Under the pieces are notes generated by a model. The model worked only from the letters and a program-made list of their open reading frames with translations, had not been told where the DNA came from and made no database searches. From Molossus alvarezi (taxonomy: Eukaryota; Chordata; Mammalia; Chiroptera; Molossidae), in NCBI GenBank assembly GCA_037176705.1, contig CM073887.1, forward strand, positions 59,419,001-59,483,000: 64,000 nucleotides of DNA. The letters are read 5' to 3'. This document shows positions 1 to 24,869 of the stretch, in pieces. Each line of letters starts with the position of its first letter. Position 1 is the stretch's first letter. The translations under genes and the position numbers were made by a program.

Positions 1-82
1 TCTATGGGAATGTAATAGTGACCACGGCATGGTGTAAAAAAAAAAAAAGAGAGAGAGAGAGAGAGAGAAAGAAATAGATAGA
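1..82. repeat. Simple A-rich/(GA)n stretch
   Basis: A run of A is followed by about ten GA units at roughly 38-70, then low-complexity sequence. It lies just before the olfactory receptor remnant and may be the tail of a retroelement that starts outside the window. Confidence 0.6.
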
Positions 83-371
83 GGAAACCAAACAAGAGTC
101 AGAAACTTTCTCCTCCTGGGATTCGCAGAGAAGCAGGACCTGCAGCCTCTTCAGGTAGGCTGTTTTTGTCCATGTACTTGGTCACATTTACCACAAACCT
201 GCTCATCATCCTGGCCATCAGCTCACACTCCCACCTCCACACACCCATGTACTTCTCCCTCTCCACCCTGTCCCTTGCTGACATCTGTTTCACCTCTACC
301 ACTGTCCCAAGGATGCTGGTGAACATCCAGAAACAGAGCAAAGTTATAACCTCTGAAGGCTGCATCAGCCA
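83..371 (+). pseudogene. Olfactory receptor family 7-like gene fragment (pseudogene)
   Basis: This matches the N-terminal third of a class II olfactory receptor. The first frame reads [18 protein letters not shown] and lacks a start codon. A frameshift near 155 moves to a second frame with LFLSMYLVT (TM1), the hallmark LHTPMYF, and then [16 protein letters not shown] (TM2 and loop 1), ending at GCISQ. These residues are typical of the OR7 subfamily, which lies next to SLC1A6 in human. The remaining two thirds of the receptor are missing: at about 372 the sequence changes to a 5'-truncated LINE, and no receptor sequence resumes after it. It is a dead gene; the exact OR7 member cannot be told. 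Confidence 0.85.
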
Positions 372-1575
372 GAAACAAACACAGGGAGGCAGCCAAAAAG
401 AGGAGACAAAGAAACAGGTCCCAAATGAAAGAACAGAACAAAACCCCAGGAAAACAACTAAGCAAATGGAGATAAGCAACCTAGCAGATGCTGAGTTCAA
501 AATACTGCTTATAAGGATGCTCAGTGAACTTAGTGAGGGCTTCAAGAGCATAAAAAAGGACCAGTCAGAAATGAAGGAGGCACTAATTAAAATAAAGAAT
601 AATTTATGCAGATTCAGTAGTAGAGTAGGTAAAGCCAAGAAGCTAACCATCGATTTGGAATATAAGGAAGCAATAAACACCCAATCAAAACAGCAAAAAG
701 AAAAAAGAATCCAAAAAAAATGAGGATAGTGTAAGGAGCCTCTGAGACAACTTCAATCGTGCCAACATTCACATCTTGGGCATGCCAGAAGGAGAAGAGA
801 GAGAACAAGAAATAAAAAACCTATTTGAAATAATAATGGCAGAAAAACTTCCCTAACTTGGTGAAGGAAACAGACATACAAGTCCAGGAAGCACAGAGAG
901 TCCCAAACAAGATGAACCCCAAGAGGTCCACACCAAGACACATCATCATCAAAATGCAAAAGGTTCAAGACAGAGAGAATCTTAAAAGCAGCAAGAGAAA
1001 AGCGGTTAGTTACCTACAAGGGAGTTGCCATAAAACTGTCAGCTGATTTCTCAAAAGAAACTTTGCAGGCCAGAAGGGAGTGGCAAGAAATATTCAGAGT
1101 GATGAAAAGCAAGAACCTACAACCAAGATTACTCTATCCTGCAAAGCTGTCATTTAGAATCGATGGCCATATAAAGAGTTTCCCAGACAAGAAAAAACTA
1201 AAGGAGTTCATCACCACCAAACCATTATTATATGAAATGATGAAGGGTCTTTTTGAAGAAAAATATAAAATATATGAACAAAATGGCAATGAATACATTA
1301 TCTATGACAATGGAATCTACAAACAAAATGAACAGGCAGAACAGAAACATTCTCATAGATACAGAGAACATTTTGTTGGTTGCCAGCTGGGAAGGGGGTT
1401 GGGGGAATGGGAAGAAATAAACCAAAGAACTTATATGCATAACCAATGGGCACAGACAACAGTGTGGGAAAAGGCAGGAGGGGGACAAGAGTGATGAGGA
1501 GGGGGTCAATAGGGAAAAAATGAGGAACATCTGTAATACATTCAACAATAAAGATAAAATAAAATTTTAAAAAAT
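372..1575 (+). mobile_element. ORF1-only LINE-1 element (half-L1/HAL1-like), copy 1, 5'-truncated
   Basis: The sequence encodes a degraded L1 ORF1 protein: a coiled-coil N-terminal half, then the C-terminal region with YPAKLSFRIDGHIKSFPDKK near 1126-1190. It passes directly into a 3' UTR (CATAGATACAGAGAACATTT, a G-rich block, ACATCTGTAATACATTCA, AATAAA and an A-rich end) with no ORF2 between. Copies at 34572-36747 and 49182-52314 share this structure. The 5' end is truncated at the start of ORF1, where it abuts the OR fragment. Stops and frameshifts make it non-functional. Confidence 0.8.
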
Positions 1576-1796
1576 TCAAACAGTATCAAAATGCTAATTT
1601 TCTAATATTACCTTTATATTTATTAATGTATAAAATAGACTTATAAACAAATGCCAACAAATATATATGTATATATATTTATTTATAACCCATGTCTTTT
1701 CAACTGTTATCTTTCTCTATTTAAAAATACAATACAGAGATCATTGTCCCAAGAAATATTATATGTACGCAATAAATTTGAATTTAGTGCATAAAA
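1576..1796. other. AT-rich spacer
   Basis: AT-rich sequence with TATATA runs and no recognised gene. It may be old LINE or target-site sequence between two retroelements. Confidence 0.4.
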
Positions 1797-2125
1797 AAAA
1801 AGAATATTATGCTAAGCGAAAACAGCCAATCAGAGAAAGACAAATACCACATGATCTCACTTATTTGTGGCATATAATGAACAAGGTGGGCTGATGAATG
1901 AAATAGACCTAGAGACATAGAAAGGAGTATTGTTCAGACTGACAAACCTCAGAGTAGGGAATCAAGAGGGATGGATGAGATGAACCAAAGAACTTATATG
2001 CATGTATGCATAACCAATGGACATAGACAACAGTGCTGGGGGGGGGGGCGGTTGCGCGGATGAGGAGGAGGATGTCTAGGGGGGATAAAAAGAAACATCT
2101 GTAACAAAAATAAATTTTAAAAATT
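1797..2125 (+). mobile_element. LINE-1 3' end fragment
   Basis: The end of ORF2 (ATGATCTCACTTATTTGTGG) is followed by the L1 3' UTR with ACTTATATGCAT, a G-rich run near 2038-2052, ACATCTGTAACAAAAATAAA and an A-rich tail. The same end occurs at 32180-32790 and at the end of the L1 at 41228-47491. It is a 5'-truncated insertion. Confidence 0.8.
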
Positions 2126-2759
2126 GGAAAAAAAATGTCTCATAATGTATCTCCTAGATGGAGTCTCTGTAGCCTGCCTTGATCACAGGGAGTCAGGATT
2201 ATGGATGCGGAGACAGAGCTTGGCTTGTTCCTAGGGCCCTGTCTGCCAAGCCTGACTCATTCTAGTACAGCTGCATTAACCTGCTGATGTGATGTCTAGG
2301 TTCCCTTGGTCCCCAGGTAACTCTCTTAAAAAGCTTCATTTTATTACATGTATCATGTGCCTACATGTCTCTTCATAGCCTGGAATCTAGATTTTCCAAA
2401 GTGAGATGTAAGATTAGATTTTTTTTTAATTTGTCAACTTTTAAGATTTTTTTCCTTGAAAGATTGAAGAAGGCAATGATAAATGTTTTTCCTCTGACAT
2501 TGCTTTTGATAAGAGTTTGTCAGTATAATTAGGGTTAAATTGGAATTTATGTCAACAAATCAATAAGACAAAAGAGCTCTCAAAAAAAGTGCCTCATGCT
2601 TTTAAAATATATCCTCAGAAGTGATGGCATGTGTACCTATTTTGGAAGTGTTACCCTGCAAACTCATTCACAGAGATGAGTTCTGAGTTTATGTGAAATT
2701 CAGTAGTTTCAGAATACAAAATCAATTTATAAAAATCCGTCGATCATATAAAGACACAG
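2126..2759. other. Intergenic sequence, no gene seen
   Basis: Unique-looking, AT-rich intergenic DNA downstream of SLC1A6. No exon, RNA gene or clear repeat was recognised. Confidence 0.4.
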
Positions 2760-2935
2760 AGAGAACACAGCCATCTACCAGTTAAGTAGAGAAGCCTCAG
2801 AAAAATCCAGCCCTACTGACAATTTGATCTCAGACTTCCAGCCTACAAAACTATAAGAAAATTAATTTCTATTGTTTAAACCACTCAGTCTGTGGTACTT
2901 TGTCATGCAGCCTTAGCAAAGTGGTATACCTTGCT
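2760..2935 (+). mobile_element. MaLR (MLT1-type) LTR 3' part
   Basis: The string GACTTCCAGCCTACAAAACT, followed by TTTCTATTGTTTAAACCACT and CAGTCTGTGGTACTTTGTCA, is the characteristic 3' half of MLT1 LTRs (ERVL-MaLR) in forward orientation. No internal retroviral sequence is attached. Confidence 0.7.
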
Positions 2936-3124
2936 CCTTCAAGGAGCACACTGGGGACACATATCACTAATCATGGGTTGGGGTGAGGCTGGAGGCTGAA
3001 CTTCTTCTTTGAGACTGGAAACCCAGGCAAAGGTCACCATGGTCAAACGTGGAGTCGGATGTTTTATCATGTAAACCTCAAGAAGGAATACTTCTGCCAA
3101 GAAGGACTCCTTGTGGTTAACTGG

Positions 3125-3530
3125 GCACAAATTCGTAACTAGAGTCCACCAGCCATTGGTGACAGAGGCCTTGGTGCACTCTGCATTTCAGGAAAAACCC
3201 ACAGACTGAGCTGCCGGCCTTCTGCACTGTGTTCCTGCTCCCTGAGTCAGCCCTTATAAGGGAGTTCCTGGTATCATCTTCCAATCAATAGGCTGAGAAC
3301 TGCCTCGTTTAGGAACTGCACAGTTACATCCTCATTTGCATCTATACTGACCAATCAGAGCAGCTCCATAATAATCAATCAGAATGTGTGATGCACATCC
3401 CAAAGAAAGGACTGGACTTTCATTAGTTCTTGAGAGTGACCTTTGAACCCTTGGGATATCTTCCCTGATTAAAGTGTCTTTGTATACTTGGGGTCTTGAG
3501 CCAGTCCAGGTAGCCTATGCTGACAGAGTA
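3125..3530. mobile_element. Possible LTR fragment
   Basis: The block has CCAATCA and ACCAATCAGAG boxes near 3280-3385 and a later region reminiscent of an LTR U3/R. The SINE at 3531 interrupts it, and the sequence resumes at about 3770. The family was not identified, so the call rests on promoter-like composition only. Confidence 0.3.
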
Positions 3531-3769
3531 CCTTTTTTTTTTATCCTCACCCGAGGGTATTTTTCCACTTATCTTCAGAGAGAGTTTGAGGGGGTGGGGA
3601 GAGAGAAAGAAATATCGATGTGAGAGAAACACATTGACTGGCTGCCTCCCACACGATGCTGACCAAGGCTGGGACGAACCGCAACCTAGGTATGTGCCCT
3701 TGACCAGGATCGAACCCGCGACTCATTGGTCTGAGGGCCAAGGCTCTGGCCACTGACCCAAACCAGCCA
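3531..3769 (-). mobile_element. Ves SINE, minus strand
   Basis: Read on the minus strand it runs from a diverged GGCTGGTTTGGGTCAGTGGCC through a box B-like region to an A tail. It is flanked by imperfect target-site copies (ATGCTGACAGAGTA and ATGTTGACAGTGTA). Confidence 0.85.
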
Positions 3770-3859
3770 ATGTTGACAGTGTAATTTATAGTGAATGCCT
3801 GTTTTTTTTTTTTTTTCACTGGGGCCCTGGGCAATGCTGTAATAATTTGAGTGAAGAAG

Positions 3860-4215
3860 AACTAATTAAGATCAGCAGGCACTCCATGCCTACACAACAA
3901 ATTCCCAATAAAAACCCTGAACACCAAGGTTCAGGTGAGATTCCCTAGCTAGCAATACTTCATATGTTGTCACACATCATTGGTGGAAGAATTAAGTGCC
4001 ACCCATGCAATTCCACTAAGAAGGGACTACTGGAAGCTCACATCTTATGTCCCCTGGACCCTGGCCTATGTGCTTCTTGCCTTTGATTATTTTAATCTGT
4101 GTCCTTTCACTGCAATAAACCATAAATGTGAGCAACACAACTTATCTGAGTTTTGTAACTCCTTCTAAACAATCATGGAACCTGAAAGTAGTCTTGGGAA
4201 CCTCCCAACACAGAG
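3860..4215 (+). mobile_element. ERVL-type solo LTR fragment
   Basis: The segment contains CCTTTCACTGCAATAAACCA (a polyadenylation signal), then GAGCAACACAAC and TGAGTTTTGTAACTCCTTCT, an arrangement typical of the R/U5 part of old ERVL-class LTRs. No gag, pol or env sequence is present, so it is a solo remnant. The exact family is uncertain. Confidence 0.45.
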
Positions 4216-4540
4216 TCCATGGGTATTGTTTTACTATGGGAAATGGTGGTTTTCCTTTACCTCCTTCAATTATGCTGTTACTTAAGAAAATAAGGAACAT
4301 AAGATGTACCCTCACCTTGTTGAATATGAAGCCTGCCATACCCACAAATCCAGGAAAAAATATTTCCACCCTGCCTTGCCCACCACCTTCCCTCAAGTTT
4401 TCAGTATAGGCTCAGAAAGAAATAAAGACTGTAGACATCCTTTCATTCCTGCTCCTTTATCTCTTTCCCCAAAACATGTCAGACAGAACATGTGTTCAGT
4501 GCACAGTCATTCAGACAGTAGGTCTTTCCCAAGACACCCC

Positions 4541-18304
<13,764 letters not shown>

Positions 18305-18311
18305 TGTCTAT

Positions 18312-19143
18312 CTGTAGGGGACAGAGGGCCCTGGGCCTGGTGAGGAACAGGACAGAGGACAGATGTGGGCAGAGGGGGAAGAGTGGCAGGGTGGAGGAAG
18401 CTGGTGAAAAACTTGAAGAGAATCCAGACAACAGGGAAGAAACAATGTCAATCGGCTGGGATGTGCCAGGGCTGGGAGGCTTGGGACACAGAAAATAGTC
18501 AAGGTCTCAGAATTGCTTCCCTGCTTGGCTGGCAAGAGGCAGGGAAGGAGACCACAATGTAACAGGCTCTTTTGCCATTCTCTGATTCCAGTCCTCTCAT
18601 TCCATGAGATCATCACAAGCAACTGGCGGCTGCCCACCTCACAAATCAATCAAACAAGGCGTTCCTGAGCACCAACTGCATGCGGAGCCTTAGACATGGT
18701 ACCTTGCGGGTAGTCCCCCTAAATTAATATGGTTTGGTGTCTGGCCTGGAGGTGCTGACAAGTGGGCTTTCAACATCAAAATCAATGACAGCAAGTGCAT
18801 GGCAAACAGTGGGTGCCCAGTAAATTCAGTTACCCTGCCTGAATGGGTGAGCAACAGGAAGAGGAGGGAGTCCTTTGGAAAGGAAATGGTGATAATCCTT
18901 GACACCAGTGGCTCTTTAGGAACCCACTTTGATGGAAAATGCGAAGTTCAGAGCCTCACTGTTTCCCCAACTTCATTCAGACTTTTGTGTCTCCTCTTTA
19001 AATTTGGCCATGTCCATATAATTTTATTTACATTCTAAATAAATGTACCTAAAATGGAAACTTTTAGATACATTAAGTCTTTACTTGAGGTCATTACTTG
19101 AAATGCTAATTATGTTTTAACACACATTAAATAAAATACATAT
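18312..19143 (-). other. SLC1A6 intron 1, proximal part
   Basis: No exon or clear young repeat recognised; mostly unique sequence. Confidence 0.5.
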
Positions 19144-19158
19144 AAAAATAAAAACCTG

Positions 19159-19544
19159 CCACCCGGCGGTGTGGCTCAGTGGTTGAACATCAACCCAGGC
19201 AGCCAATGTTCTCTCCCATCAATGTTTCTATCTCTTTTCCTCTCCCTTCCTCTCTCTTTAAAATCAATTTTTAAAAAAAAAAAATGTTTTTAATCCTCAC
19301 CTGAGGACATTTTTTCCATTTTTTGTTCAGATAGAGTGGGAGGGAGAGATAGAGAGAGAGACATCAACGTGAAAGGGACACATCAAGTGGCTGCCACCCG
19401 CACAACCCAACCAAGGCCGGGGACAAATTGCAACTGAGGTACATGCCCTTAGCGGGACCGGGGAATCCGGGTCTCTCTGGACCGCAGGTCGACACTCTAA
19501 CCACTGAACCAAACTGGCCAGGGCAAGAAAAAAAAATTTTAATA
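19159..19544 (+). mobile_element. Ves-related SINE, interrupted by a second SINE
   Basis: CCCGGCGGTGTGGCTCAGTGG starts a SINE that lacks part of its middle and ends TCTCTTTAAAATCAATTTTT. Its tail contains the minus-strand SINE at 19288-19524. It is flanked by AAAAATAAAAACCTG at 19144-19158 and 19545-19559. Confidence 0.8.
19288..19524 (-). mobile_element. Ves SINE, minus strand, nested
   Basis: On the minus strand it reads GCCCTGGCCAGTTTGGTTCA through box B to GTCCTCAGGTGAGGATTAA. It is inserted in the A-rich tail of the SINE that begins at 19159. Confidence 0.9.
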
Positions 19545-19559
19545 AAAAATAAAAACCTG

Positions 19560-19747
19560 AGTGGGGAGCTGAGAGAGCGATGAACAACAGAACTTAAATG
19601 CATGGAGGCATGAACAGTGGACATGGACAACAATCAGGGGAAGGGGCAGGGAGGGAAGGGGGAGGGGGGAATCAGTGGGGGGAAAAGGAGAATCATTTGT
19701 AACAAAAATTAATCAATAAAAAAAAAAATAAAAAAAAAAAATAATAA
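19560..19747 (+). mobile_element. LINE-1 3' end fragment
   Basis: A short L1 3' UTR copy (GAACTTAAATGCATGGAGGC, CATGGACAACAA, G-rich block, TTTGTAACAAAAATTAATCA). It lies between the second and third copies of AAAAATAAAAACCTG (19545-19559 and 19748-19762). Confidence 0.8.
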
Positions 19748-19889
19748 AAAAATAAAAACCTGCCTATCCATTTACCAACTAGACACCTTACATGTGTAGG
19801 ACAGCCTGGAAATTGTGACTTTCATGGACCTGAGGAACTTTTACCTCTGTGGACTCCTTCCTTCATTAAAAAAAATACTAATTATATTT

Positions 19890-20040
19890 TACAACTGCAT
19901 TGGTATAAAAATGAATATATAATCTTGGAACTAGGTAGAGATGATGGTTGTACAATATTGCAAATGTACTAAATACCACTGACGGCCCTTTGAAATGGCT
20001 GGTTTTCTGTTATGTGAATTTCACCTCCTATTATAAATTA
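19890..20040 (+). mobile_element. Old LINE-1 3' UTR fragment
   Basis: GATGATGGTTGTACAATATT, then AAATACCACTGACGGCCCTT and TATGTGAATTTCACC, resembles old L1M-type 3' UTR sequence. Confidence 0.5.
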
Positions 20041-20499
20041 AAACATTTTCTTCGACTTAAAAGTTTAATTCTTTTTTCTGATTTTAAAAGAAGTGAAAAT
20101 ATTTCCATGGGTTCCTAAATTGGAGGTACTGGGCCTCCAGTTCCTGAAGGAGAGGCAGCCTTGCCATACTGATCTAACAGCAAAATAGTGGCAGTTCCCC
20201 TATTCCACAGGTACTGGGGATTCTGTTATTCCTTTAGATTCACTCCCAGGTAAAAGACTGACCACTAGAGATGGCATTGCCCAGGCTTCCTTGCCCACTG
20301 GCTCCCCTCTGGGTCAGGCCAGTGGAAGACAAGAGGAGAGTGGAAGATGGGAGGAGATGAAACATTGATTCTCCCAGCTCCTCCTGCAACACCCCTGTTC
20401 AAAAGTGACTGTCTTCCTCTACCTAAGGCCACAGCTCCCATCAGACAATTCTCTATGCCTATTGGCCATTTGGATATCTTGGGGAAATGTCTATACTGT

Positions 20500-20975
20500 T
20501 CCCCTGCCCATTTTTTATTGGACTTGGGGTTTTTGTTTTGTTTTGTTATTGAGTTGTATAAGTTCTTCATATATTTTGAATATGAGCCCCTTTTCCAATA
20601 TATGATTTGCAAAAATTTTCTCCCATCCTGTAGGTTACCTTTTTGTTTTGCTTTTGTTAATTCATTCTTTTGCTGTGCAGAAGCTTTTAAGTTTGATGTT
20701 ATCCCACTTGTTGACTTTTGTTTTTGTTGCCTGTGTTTTTTGTATCATAGCCAAAAATCATTGCCCAAATATCAAGGAGCTTCTTTCCTATGTTTTCTCC
20801 TAGGAATTGTATGATATCACGTTTAAGTTTTGATCCATTTTGAGTTAATTTTTGGAGTGGTGTGAGATAGGGGTCCAGTTTCATTATTCTTCCTGTGTTT
20901 ATCCTGTTTTCCCAACACCATTTGTTGGAGAGACTGTCCTTTCTCCACTGGGTGTTCTTGGATCTCTTGACATAC
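20500..20975 (-). mobile_element. LINE-1 ORF2 fragment, minus strand
   Basis: The plus strand reads as the antisense of mid-ORF2 (TTGAATATGAGCCCCTTTTC, TTTTGCTGTGCAGAAGCTTT, CAACACCATTTGTTGGAGAG). It lies in the sense orientation relative to SLC1A6, in intron 1, and is degraded. Confidence 0.85.
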
Positions 20976-20999
20976 TACGAGTTCTAACTAACTCTCACT

Positions 21000-21959
21000 A
21001 TAATGGCAATCACAGTATAATATAGAAATATATTGAAACAATATGCTGTATACTTTAAATTTGCTCAATGTTATATGTCAAATATATTTCAGTTTTTAAA
21101 AACAACAATCCTCTTTTACAGCCACCACTCTCCGTGGGTCCCTCTCCTGCTCCCTCCCTGTAGCACTCATGCTGGTCGCTGAGTGCTACACCAGCCACAC
21201 TGCTTTTCCTTAACCCTGCTCATACCTTTGTAAATAATCCTAATCATAGATTCTTTTCAATCCTCCCTTTTGGGTGTGATGTCTTCTGACTGATACACCA
21301 GATTCACTTCACTGTTTGAAAAAAACTCTCCAAGCCAAAGGAAGGCAGTAAATAGTGCATCCTGTGTATATTTGTGCATATTTGGTTTGCCCGGGACTGC
21401 TGCACCAGGAAGAACTTGCCCAGGTAGTCTCTGAGGGATTACAATTTCAGATGTCTCCTTGCCCTACCCGCATTGCCTGAATTCATCCAGGTCAGAACTG
21501 GGAGCCTATAAGAAGTCTCAGTTCGGCCAGCAGGTAGGTACCTGGACGTTTTTGTTTTTTTTCCTGCCACTGGCTGAGCAGCTACTTTTCTGAGGTCACG
21601 GTCTTCCTTGCCCTCCTTTGCTCCACCAACATCTGAGGGATGGGTCATCTGCCTCAACTTTCCAGGTCTAAGTTCCAGGTCCCCAGTGCCAAACTCCAGT
21701 TGGGGCCCTGCTCCAATGGATCCACCAACGCTGCTTCTCAACTTGCTGTGAAAAATCCCAGACATAGGACCACACACAACATAGAAAATTCATCATTTCT
21801 TTCTCCCCTCTAGGATGTATGTTTCCAGTCACTGAGTGGAGGCTCGAAGCTGCTCGTGGGTCCCAAGGGACTGTTCAGCTGAGATATAAACTAGTCACAA
21901 CAACTCCAGAGCTAGTTTTGTCTCTTTTCTCTTCCTTATAAAAAGTAGTATGGTGTAGA
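21000..21959 (-). other. SLC1A6 intron 1, middle part
   Basis: 21000-21105 resembles an old L1 3' end (AATATATTGAAACAATATGC). The rest holds no recognised element or exon. A 112-codon minus-strand open frame at 21439-21777 shows no known domain. Confidence 0.45.
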
Positions 21960-22153
21960 GCAGGCATGGACAAATCATAGTCTGAGGGTCACTGCTTGTT
22001 GTTGTAAATAAAGTTTTATTGGAACATAGCCACACTCATTCCTTACGTATTGTCTGTATCATATAATGGCTCAGTTGAGTTATTGGGACAGAAATTATAT
22101 GTGCTACAGTACAGTCTATCTGGCCCTTTAATGAAAAAAGTTGCTGACCCCTG
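21960..22153. mobile_element. hAT-type non-autonomous DNA transposon (MER class), copy 2
   Basis: GTAAATAAAGTTTTATTGGA is shared with the copy at 16587. The element ends AAAAGTTGCTGACCCCTGG, with a degraded partner terminus GCAGGCATGGACAAATCATA on the left. Confidence 0.75.
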
Positions 22154-22799
22154 GCCTACTAGAAGAGCATACATGAGCTCTTTTTCCAAATCCCTCTCCA
22201 CCTTGTAGGAACAGGTCACCTTCTATGTGGCTCAGATGGCCCAATTCAGGTGATGCTTAGAACAGTGCCTGGTGAGCATGAAAGAGATGCCATCTGTGCT
22301 TCATATAAAACAGAAACCCAACAAATTCATGATTGAGGACAGAGAAAAATGCTGAAGCAGGAGGATGTCTTTCTATCAGTTTTTCTCAGTCCTGTCTGCA
22401 ACATCTGTCAGGCAATACTTGACTTGAAATGGGTTTGCTGGGATCTTGGCTTCCATTTGGGCCGTTCTCAGTCTCTCTTAGACCCCTGGGGGCTTCTCCC
22501 CTCACCCTGAGTTCTCTCTTTTCTAGGCTCTTCTGGTCTTAGGCATTCTCTTGACTCTGTTTCTTAGGCTTCTTGCTGGGGAAATGGCCCTTCTAATGCC
22601 CCCAGGTCTCTGCAGAGATTCAGGGATCAGTCTCCCACCTGGTTCCCCTAACCTGCAGACTCAGATGAGATGGCAGTCCTCAGGGGAAGGGGATGGAGCC
22701 TCTTACATTCTAAAGCTGAAACAAACTATGGTGGACAAAGTAAGGTTGCTTTCTATACATTGTATCTCAGCACTCTGCTAGTCTAGCTGGAGGGATGTG

Positions 22800-23153
22800 T
22801 GAGGGCAAAGAGAGGGAAAACATTACATACATCACACAACTTCACACACAACTTCACACACCTCTTGTGTGCAAGGATACATGCACAGCCACACAGAGAC
22901 ATACAACCACACACAAAGAACTGTTCAGACATACAGCCCCATGCACACTTCAGAAATACAACTGCACTCATGCAGCATGTCATACAATATTTATACACAC
23001 ACAAACACATGCACACACACTTGCCACATTCATGCACACCATCCAACACACAGCCCCACATTTCTTTTCAAACATACAACCCCACACACACCTTCACGGC
23101 CCTACACAACTCCCCTTTGTAAATGGAATTTGCGGTGACAGTCAAACAATTCC

Positions 23154-23196
<43 letters not shown>

Positions 23197-23200
23197 CCTG
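22800..23200. repeat. CA-rich region with (CA)n microsatellite
   Basis: CACA/ACAT-rich degenerate repeat on the plus strand with a perfect (CA)n of about 18 units at 23158-23195. It lies in SLC1A6 intron 1, about 560 bp downstream of the 5' UTR exon in gene orientation. Confidence 0.85.
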
Positions 23201-23589
23201 GGATACAAGACAAAAAACTTCAGACATTCAAATTCATTCCCATATTTAAATATTCAGACATACATACCTCTTTCTTTGGGAAGGCAACCCCACCCATAAA
23301 TTGTCCCAAACACACATATCACACCACCTTCCATTCATCTTTAGACCCAGCCTCCCTGCAGCGGTGACCAAAGTCTCTTTCACAACCAGGTCTGTCCAAT
23401 CTGGAGGAATAAACCCTGATAGATAAGGGACTAAGCACTGGAAAGCGTCAAGGCATCAAACACAGCGATGGAACCTGCCCAGAAGTGGAGGCACAGATAA
23501 AGGAACGGGGTGGGGATAGGGATAAGGGAGCCGGACAGAGGGACCCTGGGATAGGTAACTAACGGTAGGAAACTCAACAGGGCTGCCAG

Positions 23590-24330
23590 AAGGTGAGCGG
23601 TGGCAGCGACTCTAAGGGGCAGGGAGGAGCTGAGACAAAGAGCGGCCAGAGAGGGCGCCCCACCCGCCTGACCCCAGGGTGCCCCAAACCTGCCTGGGAT
23701 CCCGCCTGTCCTGAACCTCAGAGCCCCTGCGCGTGCGGGGCCGAGATGTCTACTCACCCACGTCTGGAGCAGCGGGGGCGGCTGCCTGCGCCTCGGCCTG
23801 TACGCTGAATCCCGATGCAGGAGCCGGAGCCCCGCGAAGCGCCCGGCTCCCGCAGCGGGGACAGCGCAGCACTGGCGAAGGGACCCGACCTCGGAGGCAC
23901 CCGGCGCGGAGCCGGGACGCGTTGTGCAGCGGGTGGGATCTGCGCGGGCCGTGCGTTCACGTGGGTGCGGGGGCGCCAGGAGGCAGGGGGAGGAGGGAAC
24001 CCTTAGGGATGCCCCCCACCTCCCCTGCGCCCACACTCCACAACAACGCAGGAGAAGGGGCACCGCATGTTTGAGGAAGGTGGGGGAATCCTGAGGGGGA
24101 CCGGAGGGTGGCCTCGCCTGCGTCCAGCCTCCGCCCCCAGCACAGAGCTGCGCCTCCGAGCCCCCGCCTCCCGCCGCCTCCCGAGCCCTCCGGAGGCTTG
24201 AACATCTCTGGAGAGCTAGCCCCTGGCACCGTGGATTGGGCCTGCGCCCGCATCCTTGGTAGAGGCCTGGGGAAAGCGCGGGTGCGAGCATCCCAGTGAC
24301 CACAGCTGCGGTCGTGGGCTCCTCGGCCCT
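23590..24330. promoter_or_regulatory. SLC1A6: CpG island at the SLC1A6 5' end
   Basis: A GC-rich block dense in CpG (GCGCGGAGCCGGGACGCG, GGCCGTGCGTTCACGTGGGT) with a GGGGCGG GC box near 23771. It covers the predicted SLC1A6 5' UTR exon and the region upstream of it. No TATA box was recognised. This is the likely promoter; the transcription start cannot be placed from sequence alone. Confidence 0.75.
23758..23880 (-). other. SLC1A6: SLC1A6 5' UTR exon (exon 1), upstream end approximate
   Basis: On the minus strand a GC-rich leader ends GCTCCAGACGTGG with donor GTGAGTAG at 23757-23750, the best donor in the CpG island. The next acceptor in gene order is that of exon 2 at 18312, which carries only seven untranslated bases. 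The 5' limit near 23880 is a guess. Confidence 0.55.
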
Positions 24331-24651
24331 GTTCTCCCTTTGGTGCTGTGTGCCTTGGCCCTTGTGTGCCGTTGGGCCAGCTCCCCTCCCTCTCTGCGCC
24401 TAGCCTCCTTATCTAAACAACAGATAGACTCTACTAACCCCACAGAAAATTAAAGCACATGCCTGTTACTGTTGTGATTAATATATTCTTTGATGTCTGT
24501 AGCAGTAAATTTGTCCAGCACGCGGATCCTGCTTTTCTTCTCAAATGTTACTGACATCACTGCCAACATCTCCGCCTCTCCTGAAAGCTAATTGCCATTT
24601 TTAAAAGTTGAGCACAGATCCATGCACGTGATTTAAAAATCAATACATGTT
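24331..24651. other. Intergenic sequence upstream of SLC1A6
   Basis: Drops from CpG-rich to ordinary composition; no gene or repeat recognised. Confidence 0.4.
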
Positions 24652-24846
24652 TACCCTGGTTCATGTGGTTCAGTTGGTTGAGCCTCCTACCCTTCACCAA
24701 AAGTTTGATTCCCAGTTAGGACACATGCCCAGGTTTCAGGTTTCATTCCCAGTCGTGGTGCAAGTGGGAGGCAACCAATAGATGTTTTTCTCCCCCCACG
24801 CCCCACTTCCTCTCTCTCTCTAAAAATCAATAAAAACATTTTTTAA
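24652..24846 (+). mobile_element. Ves SINE subfamily (old, plus strand)
   Basis: CCCTGGTTCATGTGGTTCAG, then a diverged B box and TCTCTCTCTCTAAAAATCAA with an A-rich tail. Imperfect flanks are AATCAATACATGTTT and AATCAATATATATTT. Confidence 0.8.
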
Positions 24847-24869
24847 ATCAATATATATTTGCTATTATT

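Noticed and set aside
3900..4160. Search for an intact endogenous retrovirus around the LTR remnants
   Set aside because: Only LTR pieces are present; no gag, pol or env-like frames were seen between or near them.
22795..23367. 190-codon plus-strand open frame rich in His and Thr
   Set aside because: It is the translation of a CA-rich low-complexity region in SLC1A6 intron 1; composition alone keeps it open.
23431..24303. 290-codon minus-strand open frame over the CpG island
   Set aside because: GC-rich DNA has few stop codons; the frame shows no domain and crosses the predicted SLC1A6 5' UTR donor.
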